Assembly (NCBI RefSeq): GCF_004331415.1
Contig: NZ_SJOP01000012.1
Coordinates: 62,001-126,000, forward strand
Reading direction: 5' to 3'
DNA length: 64,000 nt
Origin: Kosakonia quasisacchari
GTDB taxonomy: Bacteria; Pseudomonadota; Gammaproteobacteria; Enterobacterales; Enterobacteriaceae
Part shown: positions 1 to 10,050 of the stretch, one piece after another
Layout: each line of letters opens with the position of its first letter
Numbering within the stretch: the stretch's first letter is position 1
Translations under genes and position numbers: made by a program
The notes under the pieces: generated by a model
The model's database searches: none
The model's input: only the letters and a program-made list of their open reading frames with translations
Told to the model about the DNA's origin: nothing

Positions 1-2
1 TG

Positions 3-2231
3 ATGATCCGCAAACTGCCGGAAGCCAATATTATTCAGACGGTGGACAGTATTCGCGCGCGTCTGCCCGGCTTGCAGCAAACGATTCCTGCGGCGATCGA
101 TTTGCAAATCGCCCAGGATCGCTCACCGACGATTCGCGCTTCGCTAGCAGAGGTCGAACAGACACTGGTTATCTCGGTCGCGTTGGTGATCCTCGTGGTG
201 TTCCTGTTTTTACGCTCAGGACGCGCAACACTGATCCCGGCAGTCGCTGTGCCCGTGTCGCTTATCGGCACCTTTGCCGCCATGTATTTATGCGGCTTTA
301 GCCTGAATAACCTGTCGCTGATGGCGCTGACCATTGCCACCGGTTTTGTTGTCGATGATGCCATCGTGGTGCTGGAAAATATCTCGCGCCATCTGGAAGC
401 AGGGATGAAACCGTTGCAGGCGGCGCTACAAGGCACGCGCGAAGTGGGCTTTACCGTGCTGTCGATGAGTATCTCGCTGGTAGCCGTATTCCTGCCGCTG
501 CTGTTGATGGCAGGCTTGCCGGGGCGCTTGCTGCGTGAATTTGCCGTTACGCTGTCGGTGGCGATTGGTATTTCGCTGGTTATTTCCCTGACGCTAACGC
601 CGATGATGTGTGGCTGGCTGTTAAAAGCGCATAAACCCCGCGAGCGCAGCCGGGAAAAAGGCTTCGGCCGTCTGCTGGTGGCGCTACAGCAGCAATATGC
701 CCGTTCGTTGAAATGGGTGCTCAACCACGCGCGGTTAGTCGGGTTAGTGTTAATTGGCACCATTGCGCTCAATATCTGGCTCTACATTTCGATTCCGAAA
801 ACGTTCTTCCCGGAGCAGGATACCGGCGTGCTGATGGGCGGTATTCAGGCCGATCAGAGCATTTCGTTCCAGGCAATGCGCGGCAAGTTGCAGGACTTTA
901 TGAAGATTATCCGCGACGATCCGTCGGTGGATAATGTCACCGGTTTTACCGGCGGTTCGCGCGTAAACAGCGGCATGATGTTTATCACCCTGAAGTCCCG
1001 TAATGTCCGCCACGAAACTGCGCAACAGGTGATTGACCGTCTGCGCGGCAAGCTGGCAAAAGAGCCAGGCGCGAGCCTGTTTTTGATGGCCGTACAGGAT
1101 ATTCGCGTCGGCGGACGCCAGGCAAACGCCAGCTACCAGTTCGCCTTGCTGTCAGACTCTCTCAGCGCCTTGCGTGAATGGGAGCCCAAAATCCGTAAAG
1201 CCCTTGCCGCGCTGCCGGAACTGGCAGACGTTAACTCGGATCAGCAGGATAACGGCGCGGAAATGAATCTGGTGTACGACCGTGAAACCATGTCGCGGCT
1301 GGGTATCAGCGTCCAGGCAGCCAACAGTCTGCTGAATAATGCTTTCGGTCAACGGCAGATCTCCACTATTTACCAGCCGCTAAATCAGTACAAAGTGGTG
1401 ATGGAAGTCGACCCGCGTTACACCCAGGATGTCAGTGCGCTGGATAAGATGTACGTCATCAACAGTGACGGTAAAACAATCCCGCTATCCTATTTTGCGC
1501 ACTGGCAACCCGCTAACGCGCCGCTGTCGGTGAATCACCAAGGGTTGTCGGCGGCATCGACCATCGCCTTTAACCTGCCAACGGGCACCTCGTTATCACA
1601 AGCCAGTGATGCCATCAACCGTGCGATGACGCAGCTTGGCGTACCTTCCAGCGTGCGCGGCAGTTTTGCCGGCACCGCGCAGGTGTTCCAGGAGACGATG
1701 AACTCACAGGTCATTCTGATCCTGGCGGCAATTGCGACGGTCTATATCGTGCTGGGAATTTTGTACGAGAGCTATGTTCACCCGCTGACCATTCTCTCTA
1801 CCCTGCCCTCGGCGGGCGTGGGCGCGCTACTGGCGCTTGAGCTTTTCGGCGCGCCATTCAGTTTGATAGCGCTGATTGGCATTATGCTATTGATTGGGAT
1901 TGTAAAGAAAAACGCGATTATGATGGTCGACTTCGCCATCGAAGCACAGCGCCAGGGGAATCTCACCGCCGAAGAGGCGATTTTCCAGGCCTGCTTGTTG
2001 CGTTTTCGCCCGATCATGATGACCACCCTGGCGGCGCTGTTTGGCGCACTGCCATTAGTTATCTCCGGTGGCGACGGCTCCGAGTTACGCCAGCCGCTCG
2101 GTATTACGATTGTGGGCGGGCTGGTGATGAGCCAGTTGCTCACCCTGTACACCACGCCGGTGGTCTATCTGTTCTTCGACCGCCTGCGCATGCGTTTTAG
2201 CCGACACGAAAGAGAGCCTGTTAGTGAATGA
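3..2231 (+). CDS. mdtC: MdtC, RND multidrug efflux pump subunit (5' end outside window)
   Basis: Inner-membrane resistance-nodulation-division pump that, with MdtB and the adaptor MdtA, exports bile salts, novobiocin and similar compounds through TolC using the proton gradient. The 742 residues seen are the C-terminal part; E. coli MdtC has about 1025, so roughly 280 N-terminal residues lie upstream and the ATG at position 3 is internal. Visible features are a block of membrane helices from about residue 52, the proton-relay Asp pair in [10 protein letters not shown] (D118-D119 of this fragment), the large second periplasmic loop, and the closing helix block with [20 protein letters not shown]. 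It overlaps mdtD by four bases (ATGA), which implies translational coupling. Identity is very secure from the context mdtC-mdtD-baeS-baeR. Confidence 0.97.
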   Translation: MIRKLPEANIIQTVDSIRARLPGLQQTIPAAIDLQIAQDRSPTIRASLAEVEQTLVISVALVILVVFLFLRSGRATLIPAVAVPVSLIGTFAAMYLCGFSLNNLSLMALTIATGFVVDDAIVVLENISRHLEAGMKPLQAALQGTREVGFTVLSMSISLVAVFLPLLLMAGLPGRLLREFAVTLSVAIGISLVISLTLTPMMCGWLLKAHKPRERSREKGFGRLLVALQQQYARSLKWVLNHARLVGLVLIGTIALNIWLYISIPKTFFPEQDTGVLMGGIQADQSISFQAMRGKLQDFMKIIRDDPSVDNVTGFTGGSRVNSGMMFITLKSRNVRHETAQQVIDRLRGKLAKEPGASLFLMAVQDIRVGGRQANASYQFALLSDSLSALREWEPKIRKALAALPELADVNSDQQDNGAEMNLVYDRETMSRLGISVQAANSLLNNAFGQRQISTIYQPLNQYKVVMEVDPRYTQDVSALDKMYVINSDGKTIPLSYFAHWQPANAPLSVNHQGLSAASTIAFNLPTGTSLSQASDAINRAMTQLGVPSSVRGSFAGTAQVFQETMNSQVILILAAIATVYIVLGILYESYVHPLTILSTLPSAGVGALLALELFGAPFSLIALIGIMLLIGIVKKNAIMMVDFAIEAQRQGNLTAEEAIFQACLLRFRPIMMTTLAALFGALPLVISGGDGSELRQPLGITIVGGLVMSQLLTLYTTPVVYLFFDRLRMRFSRHEREPVSE

Positions 2232-3643
2232 ATGAGTTACCGAAAAACATCCGCTGGCAGCTATGGATTGTCGCCTTTGGCTTTTTTATGCAGTCGCTGG
2301 ATACCACCATTGTTAACACGGCGCTCCCCTCGATGGCGAAAAGCCTCGGGGAAAGCCCGCTGCACATGCATATGGTGGTGGTCGCCTATGTGCTGACAGT
2401 GGCAGTGATGCTGCCCGCCAGCGGCTGGCTGGCAGACAGAATAGGCGTGCGTAATATCTTTTTTGCCGCCATTGTGCTGTTTACCACCGGCTCACTGTTT
2501 TGCGCGCAGGCTTCCACGCTCGATCAGTTAGTCATGTCACGTGTGCTGCAAGGTGTCGGCGGCGCGATGATGGTGCCGGTCGGCAGGCTAACAGTGATGA
2601 AAATTGTCCCGCGCGATCAGTACATGGCGGCGATGACCTTTGTCACTCTCCCGGGGCAGATCGGCCCGCTGCTCGGCCCGGCGCTTGGCGGTATTCTGGT
2701 TGAATATGCCTCCTGGCACTGGATTTTCCTGATTAACCTGCCGGTGGGCATTCTCGGTGCCATTGCTACCCTCAGCCTGATGCCCAACTACACGCTGCAA
2801 ACCCGCCGCTTTGATATGGCGGGTTTTGTGCTGCTCGCGGGCGGCATGGCAACGCTGACGCTGGCGCTTGATGGCAATCGCGGACTGGGGCTAACGTCGT
2901 GGCAACTCGGCGCGCTGGTGGCGGTGGGCGCGGCGGCAATTCTCTTTTATCTTTTGCATGCCAGGGGCAACGACAGCGCGTTGTTTAATCTGCGGTTATT
3001 CCGCACACCCTCTTTTTCGCTGGGCCTGGCCGGGAGTTTCACCGGACGCATCGGCAGCGGTATGTTGCCGTTTATGACGCCGGTGTTTTTGCAAATTGGC
3101 CTTGGCTTTTCGCCCTTTCACGCCGGGCTGATGATGATCCCGATGGTGCTGGGCAGCATGGGAATGAAACGCATCGTGGTGCAAGTGGTGAACCGTTTTG
3201 GTTACCGCCGTGCGCTGGTCTGCTCCACGCTTGGGTTAGCCGCCATCAGCCTGCTGTTTATGGCAACGGCGCTGCTCGGCTGGTATTACCTGCTGCCGGT
3301 CGTGCTGTTCTGCCAGGGGATGATCAACTCAATGCGCTTCTCCTCCATGAACACCTTAACGCTTAAAGATCTGCCCGATGAGCTGGCAAGCGGCGGCAAC
3401 AGCCTGTTGTCGATGATCATGCAGTTGTCGATGAGTATCGGCGTGACCGTCGCCGGGCTGCTGCTCGGCCTGTTTGGCCAGCAGCATCTGTCGGCGGACA
3501 GCGGCGTGGCGCACCATGTTTTCCTTTACGCTTACCTCAGCATGGCGGTGATTATTTCACTCCCGGCGTTACTCTTCGCCCGCGTCCCGAATGACGCCAG
3601 CCAGAACGTCGTAATTGCCCATCGCAACAGGAGAGAATCATGA
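2228..3643 (+). CDS. mdtD: MdtD, DHA2-family MFS transporter
   Basis: A 471-residue major facilitator superfamily protein, the usual length for MdtD (YegB), with about 14 hydrophobic segments as expected for the 14-TMS DHA2 drug:proton antiporter family. The N-terminal helix carries the family-like stretch [15 protein letters not shown], and WLADRIGVR is the conserved loop-2 motif. It sits between mdtC and baeS and overlaps both by four bases, so it belongs to the mdtABCD-baeSR transcript. In E. coli MdtD is not needed for MdtABC drug export and has been linked to citrate or iron-citrate efflux; that role is known from the family and is not visible here. Confidence 0.95.
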   Translation: MNELPKNIRWQLWIVAFGFFMQSLDTTIVNTALPSMAKSLGESPLHMHMVVVAYVLTVAVMLPASGWLADRIGVRNIFFAAIVLFTTGSLFCAQASTLDQLVMSRVLQGVGGAMMVPVGRLTVMKIVPRDQYMAAMTFVTLPGQIGPLLGPALGGILVEYASWHWIFLINLPVGILGAIATLSLMPNYTLQTRRFDMAGFVLLAGGMATLTLALDGNRGLGLTSWQLGALVAVGAAAILFYLLHARGNDSALFNLRLFRTPSFSLGLAGSFTGRIGSGMLPFMTPVFLQIGLGFSPFHAGLMMIPMVLGSMGMKRIVVQVVNRFGYRRALVCSTLGLAAISLLFMATALLGWYYLLPVVLFCQGMINSMRFSSMNTLTLKDLPDELASGGNSLLSMIMQLSMSIGVTVAGLLLGLFGQQHLSADSGVAHHVFLYAYLSMAVIISLPALLFARVPNDASQNVVIAHRNRRES

Positions 3644-5163
3644 AGTTCTGGCGGCCGGGTATTACGGCCAAACTGTTTCTGGCAATTTTAGCCACCTGCA
3701 TTGTGCTGCTGATCACCATGCACTGGGCGGTGCGCCTCAGCTTTGAGCACGGTTTTATTGACTACATTAAGCGCGGCAACGAACAGCGCCTGCAAATGTT
3801 GAGCGACTCACTGGCCGAGCAATATGCGCAGAACGGTAGCTGGCAGTTTCTGCGTAATAACGACCGGGTGATTTTCCAGCTCTTACGCTCATTCGAACGG
3901 GATAACGACCGCGATGAAGACCGCCCTGGCGCACCACCGCGCGAGATGGACAGAAACGCACCGCCTGGCATGGAACCCGGCTCGGAGCGTGACATGCGCC
4001 CCGGCCCGAATGACGAAATGGAACGCGAGCCACGACCGCCACCACCGGATATACCGCCGCACGGCTGGCGCACCAAATTCTGGGTTGCCGATCAAGATAA
4101 TAATGTGCTGGTCGGCCCGCGCTCGCCGGTGCCATCAGACGGTACACGCCGGGCGATTGTGGTTAATAATGCGACCGTCGGTTGGGTTATCGCTTCGCCG
4201 ATTGAACGCCTGACGCGCAACACCGATATCAACTTTGAGCGCCAGCAGCGACGCACCAGCTGGCTGATTGTCGGCCTTGCCACGCTGCTCGCCGCGCTGG
4301 CAACTTTCCCGCTGGCGCGCGGTTTACTCGCTCCGGTAAAACGGCTAGTCGATGGCACCCATCGGCTCGCCTCGGGCGATTTCTCCACCCGTGTCAATCC
4401 CGGTAGCCAGGATGAACTAGGTTGGCTGGCGCGCGACTTTAACCAGCTCGCCAGCACGCTGGAGCGAAACCAACAGATGCGCCGCGACTTTATGGCGGAT
4501 ATCTCGCATGAACTGCGCACGCCGCTGGCGGTACTGCGCGGCGAGCTGGAGGCAATTCAGGACGGCGTGCGGCAATTCACGCCGGAGTCGGTAGCATCGT
4601 TACAGGCGGAAGTCGGCACGCTGACAAAGTTGGTCAACGACCTGCACCAGTTGTCGATGTCCGATGAAGGGGCGCTGGCCTACCAGAAAGCGCCAGTTGA
4701 TGTGGTGTCGCTGGTGGAGATCGCCGCAGGCGCTTTCCGCGAGCGTTACGCCAGTCGAAATCTGACACTTTCCCTTGAAGTCCCCGCCAGCGCTACGGTG
4801 TTTGGCGATCCCGATCGCCTGATGCAGTTGTTTAACAATTTGCTGGAAAACAGCCTGCGCTACACCGATGCGGGCGGGCAAACGCTGATTCAGGTGATTA
4901 CCCGCGACAATACGCTGGTAATGCGTTTTGCCGACAGCACGCCGGGCGTCAGCGATGAGCAACTCAAACGGCTGTTTGAGCGCTTTTATCGCACGGAAGG
5001 CTCGCGTAACCGCGCCAGCGGCGGTTCCGGCCTGGGGCTGGCTATCTGTTTGAATATTGTGGAAGCGCACGGCGGCGCTATCCATGCGGCGCACTCGCCA
5101 TTTGGCGGGGTTAGCATTACAGTTGAACTACCGCTTGAACGCGAAAAAACGAGAGATGTATGA
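3640..5163 (+). CDS. baeS: BaeS, envelope-stress sensor histidine kinase
   Basis: Membrane sensor kinase that phosphorylates BaeR in response to envelope damage, indole, flavonoids and other toxic compounds. In order it shows TM1 (about residues 12-32), a periplasmic sensor loop, TM2 (about 207-226), a HAMP segment, the H-box [12 protein letters not shown] with the phospho-accepting H290, and a C-terminal ATPase with the N-box ([11 protein letters not shown]) and G-box (GGSGLGLAI). It is 507 residues against 467 in E. coli. The extra 40 residues are all in the periplasmic loop (residues 87-140), a Pro/Arg/Asp/Glu-rich low-complexity stretch. The ATG overlaps the mdtD stop and the 3' end overlaps baeR. 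Identity is secure; the effect of the insert is unknown. Confidence 0.97.
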   Translation: MKFWRPGITAKLFLAILATCIVLLITMHWAVRLSFEHGFIDYIKRGNEQRLQMLSDSLAEQYAQNGSWQFLRNNDRVIFQLLRSFERDNDRDEDRPGAPPREMDRNAPPGMEPGSERDMRPGPNDEMEREPRPPPPDIPPHGWRTKFWVADQDNNVLVGPRSPVPSDGTRRAIVVNNATVGWVIASPIERLTRNTDINFERQQRRTSWLIVGLATLLAALATFPLARGLLAPVKRLVDGTHRLASGDFSTRVNPGSQDELGWLARDFNQLASTLERNQQMRRDFMADISHELRTPLAVLRGELEAIQDGVRQFTPESVASLQAEVGTLTKLVNDLHQLSMSDEGALAYQKAPVDVVSLVEIAAGAFRERYASRNLTLSLEVPASATVFGDPDRLMQLFNNLLENSLRYTDAGGQTLIQVITRDNTLVMRFADSTPGVSDEQLKRLFERFYRTEGSRNRASGGSGLGLAICLNIVEAHGGAIHAAHSPFGGVSITVELPLEREKTRDV

Positions 5164-5882
5164 CTGAGTTACCGATTGATGAAAACACGCCACGCATCCT
5201 GGTTGTTGAAGATGAGCCTAAACTGGGACAGTTGCTGCTCGACTATCTGCGCGCGGCAAGCTACGCGCCAGCGCTGATTAACCACGGCGATCAGGTGCTC
5301 TCTTACGTGCGCCAAACGCCGCCGGATCTGATCCTGCTGGATTTGATGCTGCCCGGCACCGACGGGTTAACGTTATGTCGGGAAATCCGCCGTTTTTCTA
5401 ACGTGCCCATTATCATGGTGACGGCGAAAATCGAAGAGATCGACCGCCTGCTGGGGCTGGAGATTGGCGCGGATGATTACATCTGCAAACCTTACAGCCC
5501 GCGTGAAGTGGTGGCGCGTGTGAAAACCATTCTGCGCCGCTGCAAACCGCAGCGCGAACTGGAGCGGCTGGACGCTGAAAGCCCGCTGATTGTCGATGAA
5601 GGGCGTTTCCAGGCGAGCTGGCACAACAAGCTGCTGGATCTTACCCCCGCGGAGTTTCGCCTGCTGAAAACCCTCTCCAGCGAGCCGGGTAAAGTCTTCT
5701 CCCGCGAGCAATTACTTAACCATCTCTATGATGATTACCGCGTAGTTACAGACCGCACCATCGATAGCCATATCAAAAACTTACGCCGCAAACTGGAAGC
5801 GCTGGATGAGGAGCAATCCTTTATCCGCGCCGTTTACGGTGTCGGTTATCGTTGGGAAGCCGACGCTTGCAAACTGGCGTAA
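5160..5882 (+). CDS. baeR: BaeR, OmpR-type response regulator
   Basis: DNA-binding response regulator partnered with BaeS; in relatives it activates mdtABCD, acrD and spy. The 240 residues match the usual length. The N-terminal receiver domain has the acidic pair in VVEDEPKLG, the phosphorylated Asp in [10 protein letters not shown], and the conserved Lys in [10 protein letters not shown]. The C-terminal winged helix ends in [16 protein letters not shown] and YGVGYRWE, typical of the OmpR/PhoB class. It overlaps baeS by four bases and is the last gene of the operon. A 22-bp perfect palindrome follows eight bases after the stop and probably ends transcription. Confidence 0.97.
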   Translation: MTELPIDENTPRILVVEDEPKLGQLLLDYLRAASYAPALINHGDQVLSYVRQTPPDLILLDLMLPGTDGLTLCREIRRFSNVPIIMVTAKIEEIDRLLGLEIGADDYICKPYSPREVVARVKTILRRCKPQRELERLDAESPLIVDEGRFQASWHNKLLDLTPAEFRLLKTLSSEPGKVFSREQLLNHLYDDYRVVTDRTIDSHIKNLRRKLEALDEEQSFIRAVYGVGYRWEADACKLA

Positions 5883-5889
5883 GCCGTAT

Positions 5890-5911
5890 GTCGGGCGCAT
5901 GCGCCCGACAC
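5890..5911. terminator. Perfect 22-bp palindrome between convergent baeR and XRE gene
   Basis: An uninterrupted self-complementary GC-rich sequence starting TGTCGGGCGC lies between the baeR stop (5882) and the stop of the convergent gene (5924). It would form a strong hairpin in either transcript. No long T tract follows on either side, so it may be a bidirectional terminator or an mRNA-stabilising stem rather than a canonical intrinsic terminator. Confidence 0.55.
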
Positions 5912-5923
5912 GCTTCATCCATA

Positions 5924-6388
5924 TTATTTACGCAGCAATCGCTGCAAACGCTGCTTGTGCCACTGGCTAATCAGATTGGCGAAGACAAAAATCCGCAACC
6001 CTTTCACCGCCACCAGCCCGCCCCAAATCGCCGCCACCCACAATGACCACTGGCTATCCGGCGAGGTGCTACGGTTGAGGAAAAACAGCAGCACGCAGAC
6101 GATAACGGCAGTGATCAGCATGCGCCAGAAACTGCTTTCGGCGTCGAGCTGTTCCCGCGCCGCGGTGATGCGTTTATCCAGCGCCTCTTCACCGGCCTCG
6201 CTCTGCGTGGAAAGCTCAGTAACGCTGACGCCAAACACGGCCGCCAGTGCGCTGAGTGTTTCCAGAGAAGGCTGATCGCCATTTTCAATTCTCTGCACGG
6301 TTCTGACGCTCAACGCCGCCATCTCCGCCAGTTGTTCCTGTGACCAGGCCCGAGCCAGACGTAATGTTTTTACTTTGTTATCGCTCAT
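5924..6388 (-). CDS. XRE-family regulator with C-terminal membrane segments (2TM type)
   Basis: A 154-residue protein. Residues about 5-60 form a Cro/C1-type helix-turn-helix (LARAWSQEQLAEMAALSVRT followed by VQRIENGDQPS). A charged linker follows, then two hydrophobic segments at about residues 94-111 and 120-140, and a basic tail. This matches the known pattern of an HTH fused to a 2TM domain, so it is probably a membrane-tethered transcription regulator. The start is ATG at 6388, preceded by AGGAGAAAGAG; an upstream in-frame start would give 186 residues but lacks a ribosome binding site. It is convergent with baeR and divergent from the secreted TPR protein at 6624, which it may control. 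No E. coli gene corresponds at this position. Confidence 0.8.
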   Translation of the reverse strand: MSDNKVKTLRLARAWSQEQLAEMAALSVRTVQRIENGDQPSLETLSALAAVFGVSVTELSTQSEAGEEALDKRITAAREQLDAESSFWRMLITAVIVCVLLFFLNRSTSPDSQWSLWVAAIWGGLVAVKGLRIFVFANLISQWHKQRLQRLLRK

Positions 6389-6623
6389 ACTCTTTCTCCT
6401 GATGAATCCGGCCTGTAGTGTCACCCAACCCCTAAGACAGCAACACGATCCGTACCTGACAGCAACCCGACAGCCGCCTGACACGGCCCGTCGTCAAGTA
6501 TAACCCCGGTGAATACGTCTTCCGTGAACAACGGCGCAATCCTCTGTATGATGACTGGCGCCTGGGGGCAAGGCGTCGTTTCGCCAGCCGCCAGGCCTAC
6601 ACAACAATAAAAGGAAAGGGATA

Positions 6624-7355
6624 GTGAGGAAATACTACTACGGGGCGCTGACACTCTTATTTGCAGCGTTCAACTGCCAGGCAGAGATCACTGAAGCACA
6701 GATGGCTGCAGACTGCGCGAAAATCGCCGATTACGCCAAAAAAGGCGATCAGTATTACAAAGCGAAAGACTACCCCAAAGCGCGCGAGGCTTTCGAAGAA
6801 CAGGCGGCATGGCTGGAACAGTGCGAATTAGGCAAAGATAAACCGAACGATGTGTTAGTAGCGACCGCCTACAACAACGTCGCGCTCACCTGGATCCGCC
6901 AGGGCGAGTACCGTAAAGCGCAGGCGTGGCTGTCCATTATGCCGGACGATGAAAAGTCGAAATATAACCTTTCGCGTATTCAGGACAAGCTGCAGGCGCT
7001 GCCAAAACCGGCTTCCGCCGCCGGGGAATACTGGCAGTACGCCGGACGCAGCGAGTGGGAAGTACTCACGCTCAAACCGCAGGGTAAAGAGAGCTGGCAG
7101 GCCGACTGGTCCGGTCTTTATTTCGGCATTATGGGGCTGTACTCCGGGCCGAATATGGGCGATTTCAGCGAAAAAGTGACGCTGAAAAACGGCAAAGGCG
7201 ACATCGTTTTGCGTGATGAAGGCATTTCCCAATGCACCATTTCGTTGAATCTGGCGGAAGATCTCAACAGGCTGGAGATGAAAACCGACGACGCGATGAA
7301 TTGCGGTTTTGGCCATAACGTCAGCGCTGACGGCACCTACCTGCGCGTGAACTAA
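6624..7355 (+). CDS. Secreted TPR-containing protein of unknown function
   Basis: A 243-residue protein starting at GTG, with AAGGAAAGGG just upstream. The N-terminus is a clear signal peptide (hydrophobic residues 7-16, cleavage likely after the Ala of CQA, about residue 20), so the mature protein is probably periplasmic. Residues about 34-115 are helical with TPR-like repeats (GDQYYKAKDYPKAREAFEEQ and TAYNNVALTWIRQGEYRKAQ). The C-terminal half is beta-rich and contains Cys residues that could pair in the periplasm. I do not recognise a named family. It is divergent from the XRE-2TM regulator, with 235 bp between the starts, and occupies the place of yegP in E. coli. Confidence 0.8.
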   Translation: MRKYYYGALTLLFAAFNCQAEITEAQMAADCAKIADYAKKGDQYYKAKDYPKAREAFEEQAAWLEQCELGKDKPNDVLVATAYNNVALTWIRQGEYRKAQAWLSIMPDDEKSKYNLSRIQDKLQALPKPASAAGEYWQYAGRSEWEVLTLKPQGKESWQADWSGLYFGIMGLYSGPNMGDFSEKVTLKNGKGDIVLRDEGISQCTISLNLAEDLNRLEMKTDDAMNCGFGHNVSADGTYLRVN

Positions 7356-7424
7356 CGCGCGGGTTTACTCCCCTGCCCCACGGCGCTACAATTCCCGCCC
7401 TAAATTTAGGGGAACTCCCCTACT

Positions 7425-7442
7425 GCCTCACTGCGGTGAGGC
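7425..7442 (+). other. Leader hairpin upstream of trhP
   Basis: GCCTCAC at 7425-7431 pairs perfectly with GTGAGGC at 7436-7442 across a four-base loop, 30 bases before the trhP start. There is no T tract after it, so it is more likely a 5' UTR stem than a terminator. Its function is unknown. Confidence 0.4.
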
Positions 7443-7472
7443 TGTCTGACCTGTCATCAGAACGAGAAAATC

Positions 7473-8834
7473 ATGTTTAAACCGGAACTCCTCTCCCCGG
7501 CGGGAACGCTGAAAAATATGCGTTACGCTTTCGCCTATGGCGCAGACGCGGTTTACGCGGGCCAACCGCGTTACTCGCTGCGCGTGCGCAATAACGAATT
7601 CAACCACGAAAACCTGCAAATCGGCATTAACGAAGCCCACGCGCTGGGTAAGCAGTTTTACGTGGTGGTGAACATTGCCCCGCACAACGCCAAGCTGAAA
7701 ACGTTTATTCGCGATCTGAAACCGGTGGTGGATATGGGGCCGGATGCGCTGATTATGTCCGATCCTGGTTTAATCATGCTGGTGCGTGAAAACTTCCCGC
7801 AGATGCCGATTCACCTCTCCGTACAAGCCAACGCCGTCAACTGGGCGACCGTGAAGTTCTGGCAGCAAATGGGGCTGACGCGCGTGATCCTTTCCCGCGA
7901 GCTCTCTTTGGAAGAGATTGCCGAAATCCGCGCCCAGGTACCGGAAATGGAGATCGAAATCTTCGTCCACGGCGCGCTGTGCATGGCTTATTCCGGCCGC
8001 TGCTTGCTTTCGGGTTATATCAACAAACGCGATCCGAACCAGGGCACCTGCACCAATGCCTGCCGCTGGGAATATAACGTGCAGGAAGGCAAAGAAGACG
8101 CCATCGGCAATATCGTGCATGTGCATGAGCCGATCCCGGTGCAGAACATTGAGCCGACGCTCGGCATCGGCGCGCCAACCGATAAAGTGTTTATGATTGA
8201 AGAAGCCCAGCGTCCGGGCGAGTACATGACCGCCTTCGAAGACGAACACGGCACTTACATCATGAACTCCAAAGATCTGCGTGCTATTGCGCATGTTGAG
8301 CGTTTAACGCAGATGGGTGTGCATTCGCTGAAAATCGAAGGCCGTACCAAATCATTCTACTATTGCGCGCGCACCGCACAGGTTTATCGCAAGGCGATTG
8401 ACGATGCCGCAGCGGGCAAGCCGTTCGATACCTCGCTGCTGGAGACGCTGGAAGGCCTGGCGCACCGCGGTTACACCGAAGGGTTCCTGCGCCGTCACAC
8501 CCATGACGACTACCAGAATTATGAATACGGTTATTCCGTTTCCGAACGCCAGCAATTTGTCGGTGAATTCACCGGTGAACGCAAAGGCGACCTTGCGGCC
8601 GTAGCAGTGAAGAATAAGTTCTCCGTTGGCGACAGCCTGGAGCTGATGACACCGCAGGGCAACGTCAACTTTACGCTGGAGCATATGGAAAACGCCAAAG
8701 GCGAAGCCATGCCGGTCGCGCCTGGAGATGGTTATACCGTCTGGTTGCCGGTTCCGCAGGATATGGCGCTGGAATATGCGCTGTTGATGCGCAATTTCAC
8801 CGGGCAATCAACACGCAACCCTCACGCGAAGTGA
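7473..8834 (+). CDS. trhP: TrhP (YegQ), U32-family tRNA hydroxylation protein
   Basis: Member of the U32 'peptidase' family that in E. coli makes 5-hydroxyuridine at position 34 of tRNAs using prephenate; it is not a protease. The 453 residues equal the E. coli length. The family signature is visible as EIFVHGALCMAYSGRCLLSG followed by DPNQGTCTNACRW, which supplies the conserved cysteines expected to hold an iron-sulfur cluster. The N-terminal (beta/alpha) barrel begins with ELLSPAGTLKNMRYAFAYGA. It is monocistronic, and its 3' end is followed by the sRNA gene cyaR as in E. coli. Confidence 0.96.
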   Translation: MFKPELLSPAGTLKNMRYAFAYGADAVYAGQPRYSLRVRNNEFNHENLQIGINEAHALGKQFYVVVNIAPHNAKLKTFIRDLKPVVDMGPDALIMSDPGLIMLVRENFPQMPIHLSVQANAVNWATVKFWQQMGLTRVILSRELSLEEIAEIRAQVPEMEIEIFVHGALCMAYSGRCLLSGYINKRDPNQGTCTNACRWEYNVQEGKEDAIGNIVHVHEPIPVQNIEPTLGIGAPTDKVFMIEEAQRPGEYMTAFEDEHGTYIMNSKDLRAIAHVERLTQMGVHSLKIEGRTKSFYYCARTAQVYRKAIDDAAAGKPFDTSLLETLEGLAHRGYTEGFLRRHTHDDYQNYEYGYSVSERQQFVGEFTGERKGDLAAVAVKNKFSVGDSLELMTPQGNVNFTLEHMENAKGEAMPVAPGDGYTVWLPVPQDMALEYALLMRNFTGQSTRNPHAK

Positions 8835-8865
8835 TTGAGCAGGGTTATTTTTTCGGCGCGAAAAA

Positions 8866-8910
8866 TCTTAGAATCGGATCACATACCGCCCCGTTTAATA
8901 CGGGTATTAT
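8866..8910 (+). promoter_or_regulatory. CyaR promoter with class II CRP site
   Basis: A CRP-like site covers 8866-8885: left half TTAGA (weak) and right half TCACA (perfect) separated by six bases, centre 8875.5. The -10 hexamer TATTAT lies at 8905-8910. With the CyaR 5' end at 8918 the CRP site is centred near -42.5, the class II position expected for a CRP-activated promoter. E. coli cyaR is known to need cAMP-CRP, so sequence and prior knowledge agree. Confidence 0.75.
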
Positions 8911-8917
8911 CCTTCTC

Positions 8918-9005
8918 GCTGAAAAACATAACCCATAAATGCTAGCTGTACCAGGAACCACCTCCTTAGCCTGCGTAATCTCCCTTACGCAGGCTGATTT
9001 TTTTT
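8918..9005 (+). ncRNA. cyaR: CyaR (RyeE) Hfq-dependent small RNA
   Basis: The sequence from GCTGAAAAACATAACCC through AGCTGTACCAGGAACCACCT to a terminator hairpin (AGCCTGCGTAA / TTACGCAGGCT) and a run of eight T residues closely matches my memory of E. coli CyaR. The C-rich seed ACCACCTCC is intact. In enterics CyaR is made when cAMP-CRP is active and represses ompX, luxS, nadE and yqaE through Hfq. Its position between trhP and yegS is also as in E. coli. Confidence 0.95.
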
Positions 9006-9084
9006 CATCCTTTCTCTGCTTTTTCTCCCCACTTTTCTCTCCTGAGATACACTTTTCTCATCGAATTCAATCAGGATGAAAAGA

Positions 9085-9984
9085 ATGAGCGCATTTCCCA
9101 CAAGTTTGTTAATTCTCAACGGTAAAAGCGCCGGGGACGAAGCCCTGCGCGAAGCGGTGACGCTGCTGCGCGACGAAGGCATGGATATTCAGGTGCGCGT
9201 CACCTGGGAAAAAGGCGACGCGGTGCGCTATGTCGAGGAGGCGCTGCAGCTTGGCGTTGCCACCGTGATTGCCGGTGGCGGCGACGGCACCATTAACGAA
9301 GTGGCGACCGCGCTGGTGAACTGCAAAGGCGAGACGATTCCGGCGCTGGGCATTTTACCGCTCGGCACCGCCAACGATTTCGCCACCAGTGCCGCTATCC
9401 CGGAAGCGCTGGATAAAGCCTTACAGCTGGCGATTGTCGGCAAAGCGGTGCCGATTGATATCGCCCGTGTGAACGATAAAACCTGCTTTATCAATATGGC
9501 GACCGGTGGTTTTGGCACCCGCATTACCAGCGAAACGCCGGAAAAACTCAAAGCCGCGCTGGGCGGCGTCTCCTATTTGATTCACGGTCTGATGCGCATG
9601 GATATGCTGAAAGCGGATCGCTGCAAAATCACCGGTGAAGATTTTCACTGGCAGGGCGACGCACTGGTGATCGGCATCGGTAATGGCCGCCAGGCGGGCG
9701 GCGGGCAGCAACTCTGCCCGCAAGCGCTGATCAATGATGGCTTATTACAACTACGGATTTTCACCGGCGATGAGTTACTGCCCGCGCTGTTCAATACCCT
9801 GACACAGCCGGACGATAACCCGCATATTATCGACGGGAAATCGGCATGGTTTGAGATCAATGCCCCGCACGAAATGACGTTTAATCTCGACGGCGAACCG
9901 CTACGCGGCGAGCAGTTTCGCATTGAAGTGGTGCCGAATGCGTTGCAATGCCGGTTACCGCCGGATTGCCCGTTATTGCGTTAA
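9085..9984 (+). CDS. yegS: YegS, lipid kinase (diacylglycerol-kinase catalytic family)
   Basis: Cytoplasmic lipid kinase that phosphorylates phosphatidylglycerol in vitro. The nucleotide-binding motif [14 protein letters not shown] and the following [10 protein letters not shown] are clear in the N-terminal half; the C-terminal half has the beta-sandwich with NLDGEPL. I chose the ATG at 9085, which gives 299 residues as in E. coli and leaves AGGA eight bases away. An in-frame ATG at 9076 overlaps that ribosome site and is less likely. The gene is alone, after cyaR. Confidence 0.95.
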   Translation: MSAFPTSLLILNGKSAGDEALREAVTLLRDEGMDIQVRVTWEKGDAVRYVEEALQLGVATVIAGGGDGTINEVATALVNCKGETIPALGILPLGTANDFATSAAIPEALDKALQLAIVGKAVPIDIARVNDKTCFINMATGGFGTRITSETPEKLKAALGGVSYLIHGLMRMDMLKADRCKITGEDFHWQGDALVIGIGNGRQAGGGQQLCPQALINDGLLQLRIFTGDELLPALFNTLTQPDDNPHIIDGKSAWFEINAPHEMTFNLDGEPLRGEQFRIEVVPNALQCRLPPDCPLLR

Positions 9985-10023
9985 TGCGCCGCAACGTTAC
10001 GCGGGTGTTGGAAGCCCATAATC

Positions 10024-10050
10024 AGGCCCGGTGAGCACAAGCGCCACCGG
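10024..10050. repeat. REP-like palindromic unit
   Basis: GCCCGGTGAGC and GCGCCACCGG flank a short ACAA loop, the imperfect GC-rich stem typical of enterobacterial REP sequences, which lie between genes and bind gyrase or stabilise mRNA. It directly abuts the left arm of the larger inverted-repeat element. No second REP is present on the right side. Confidence 0.6.
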
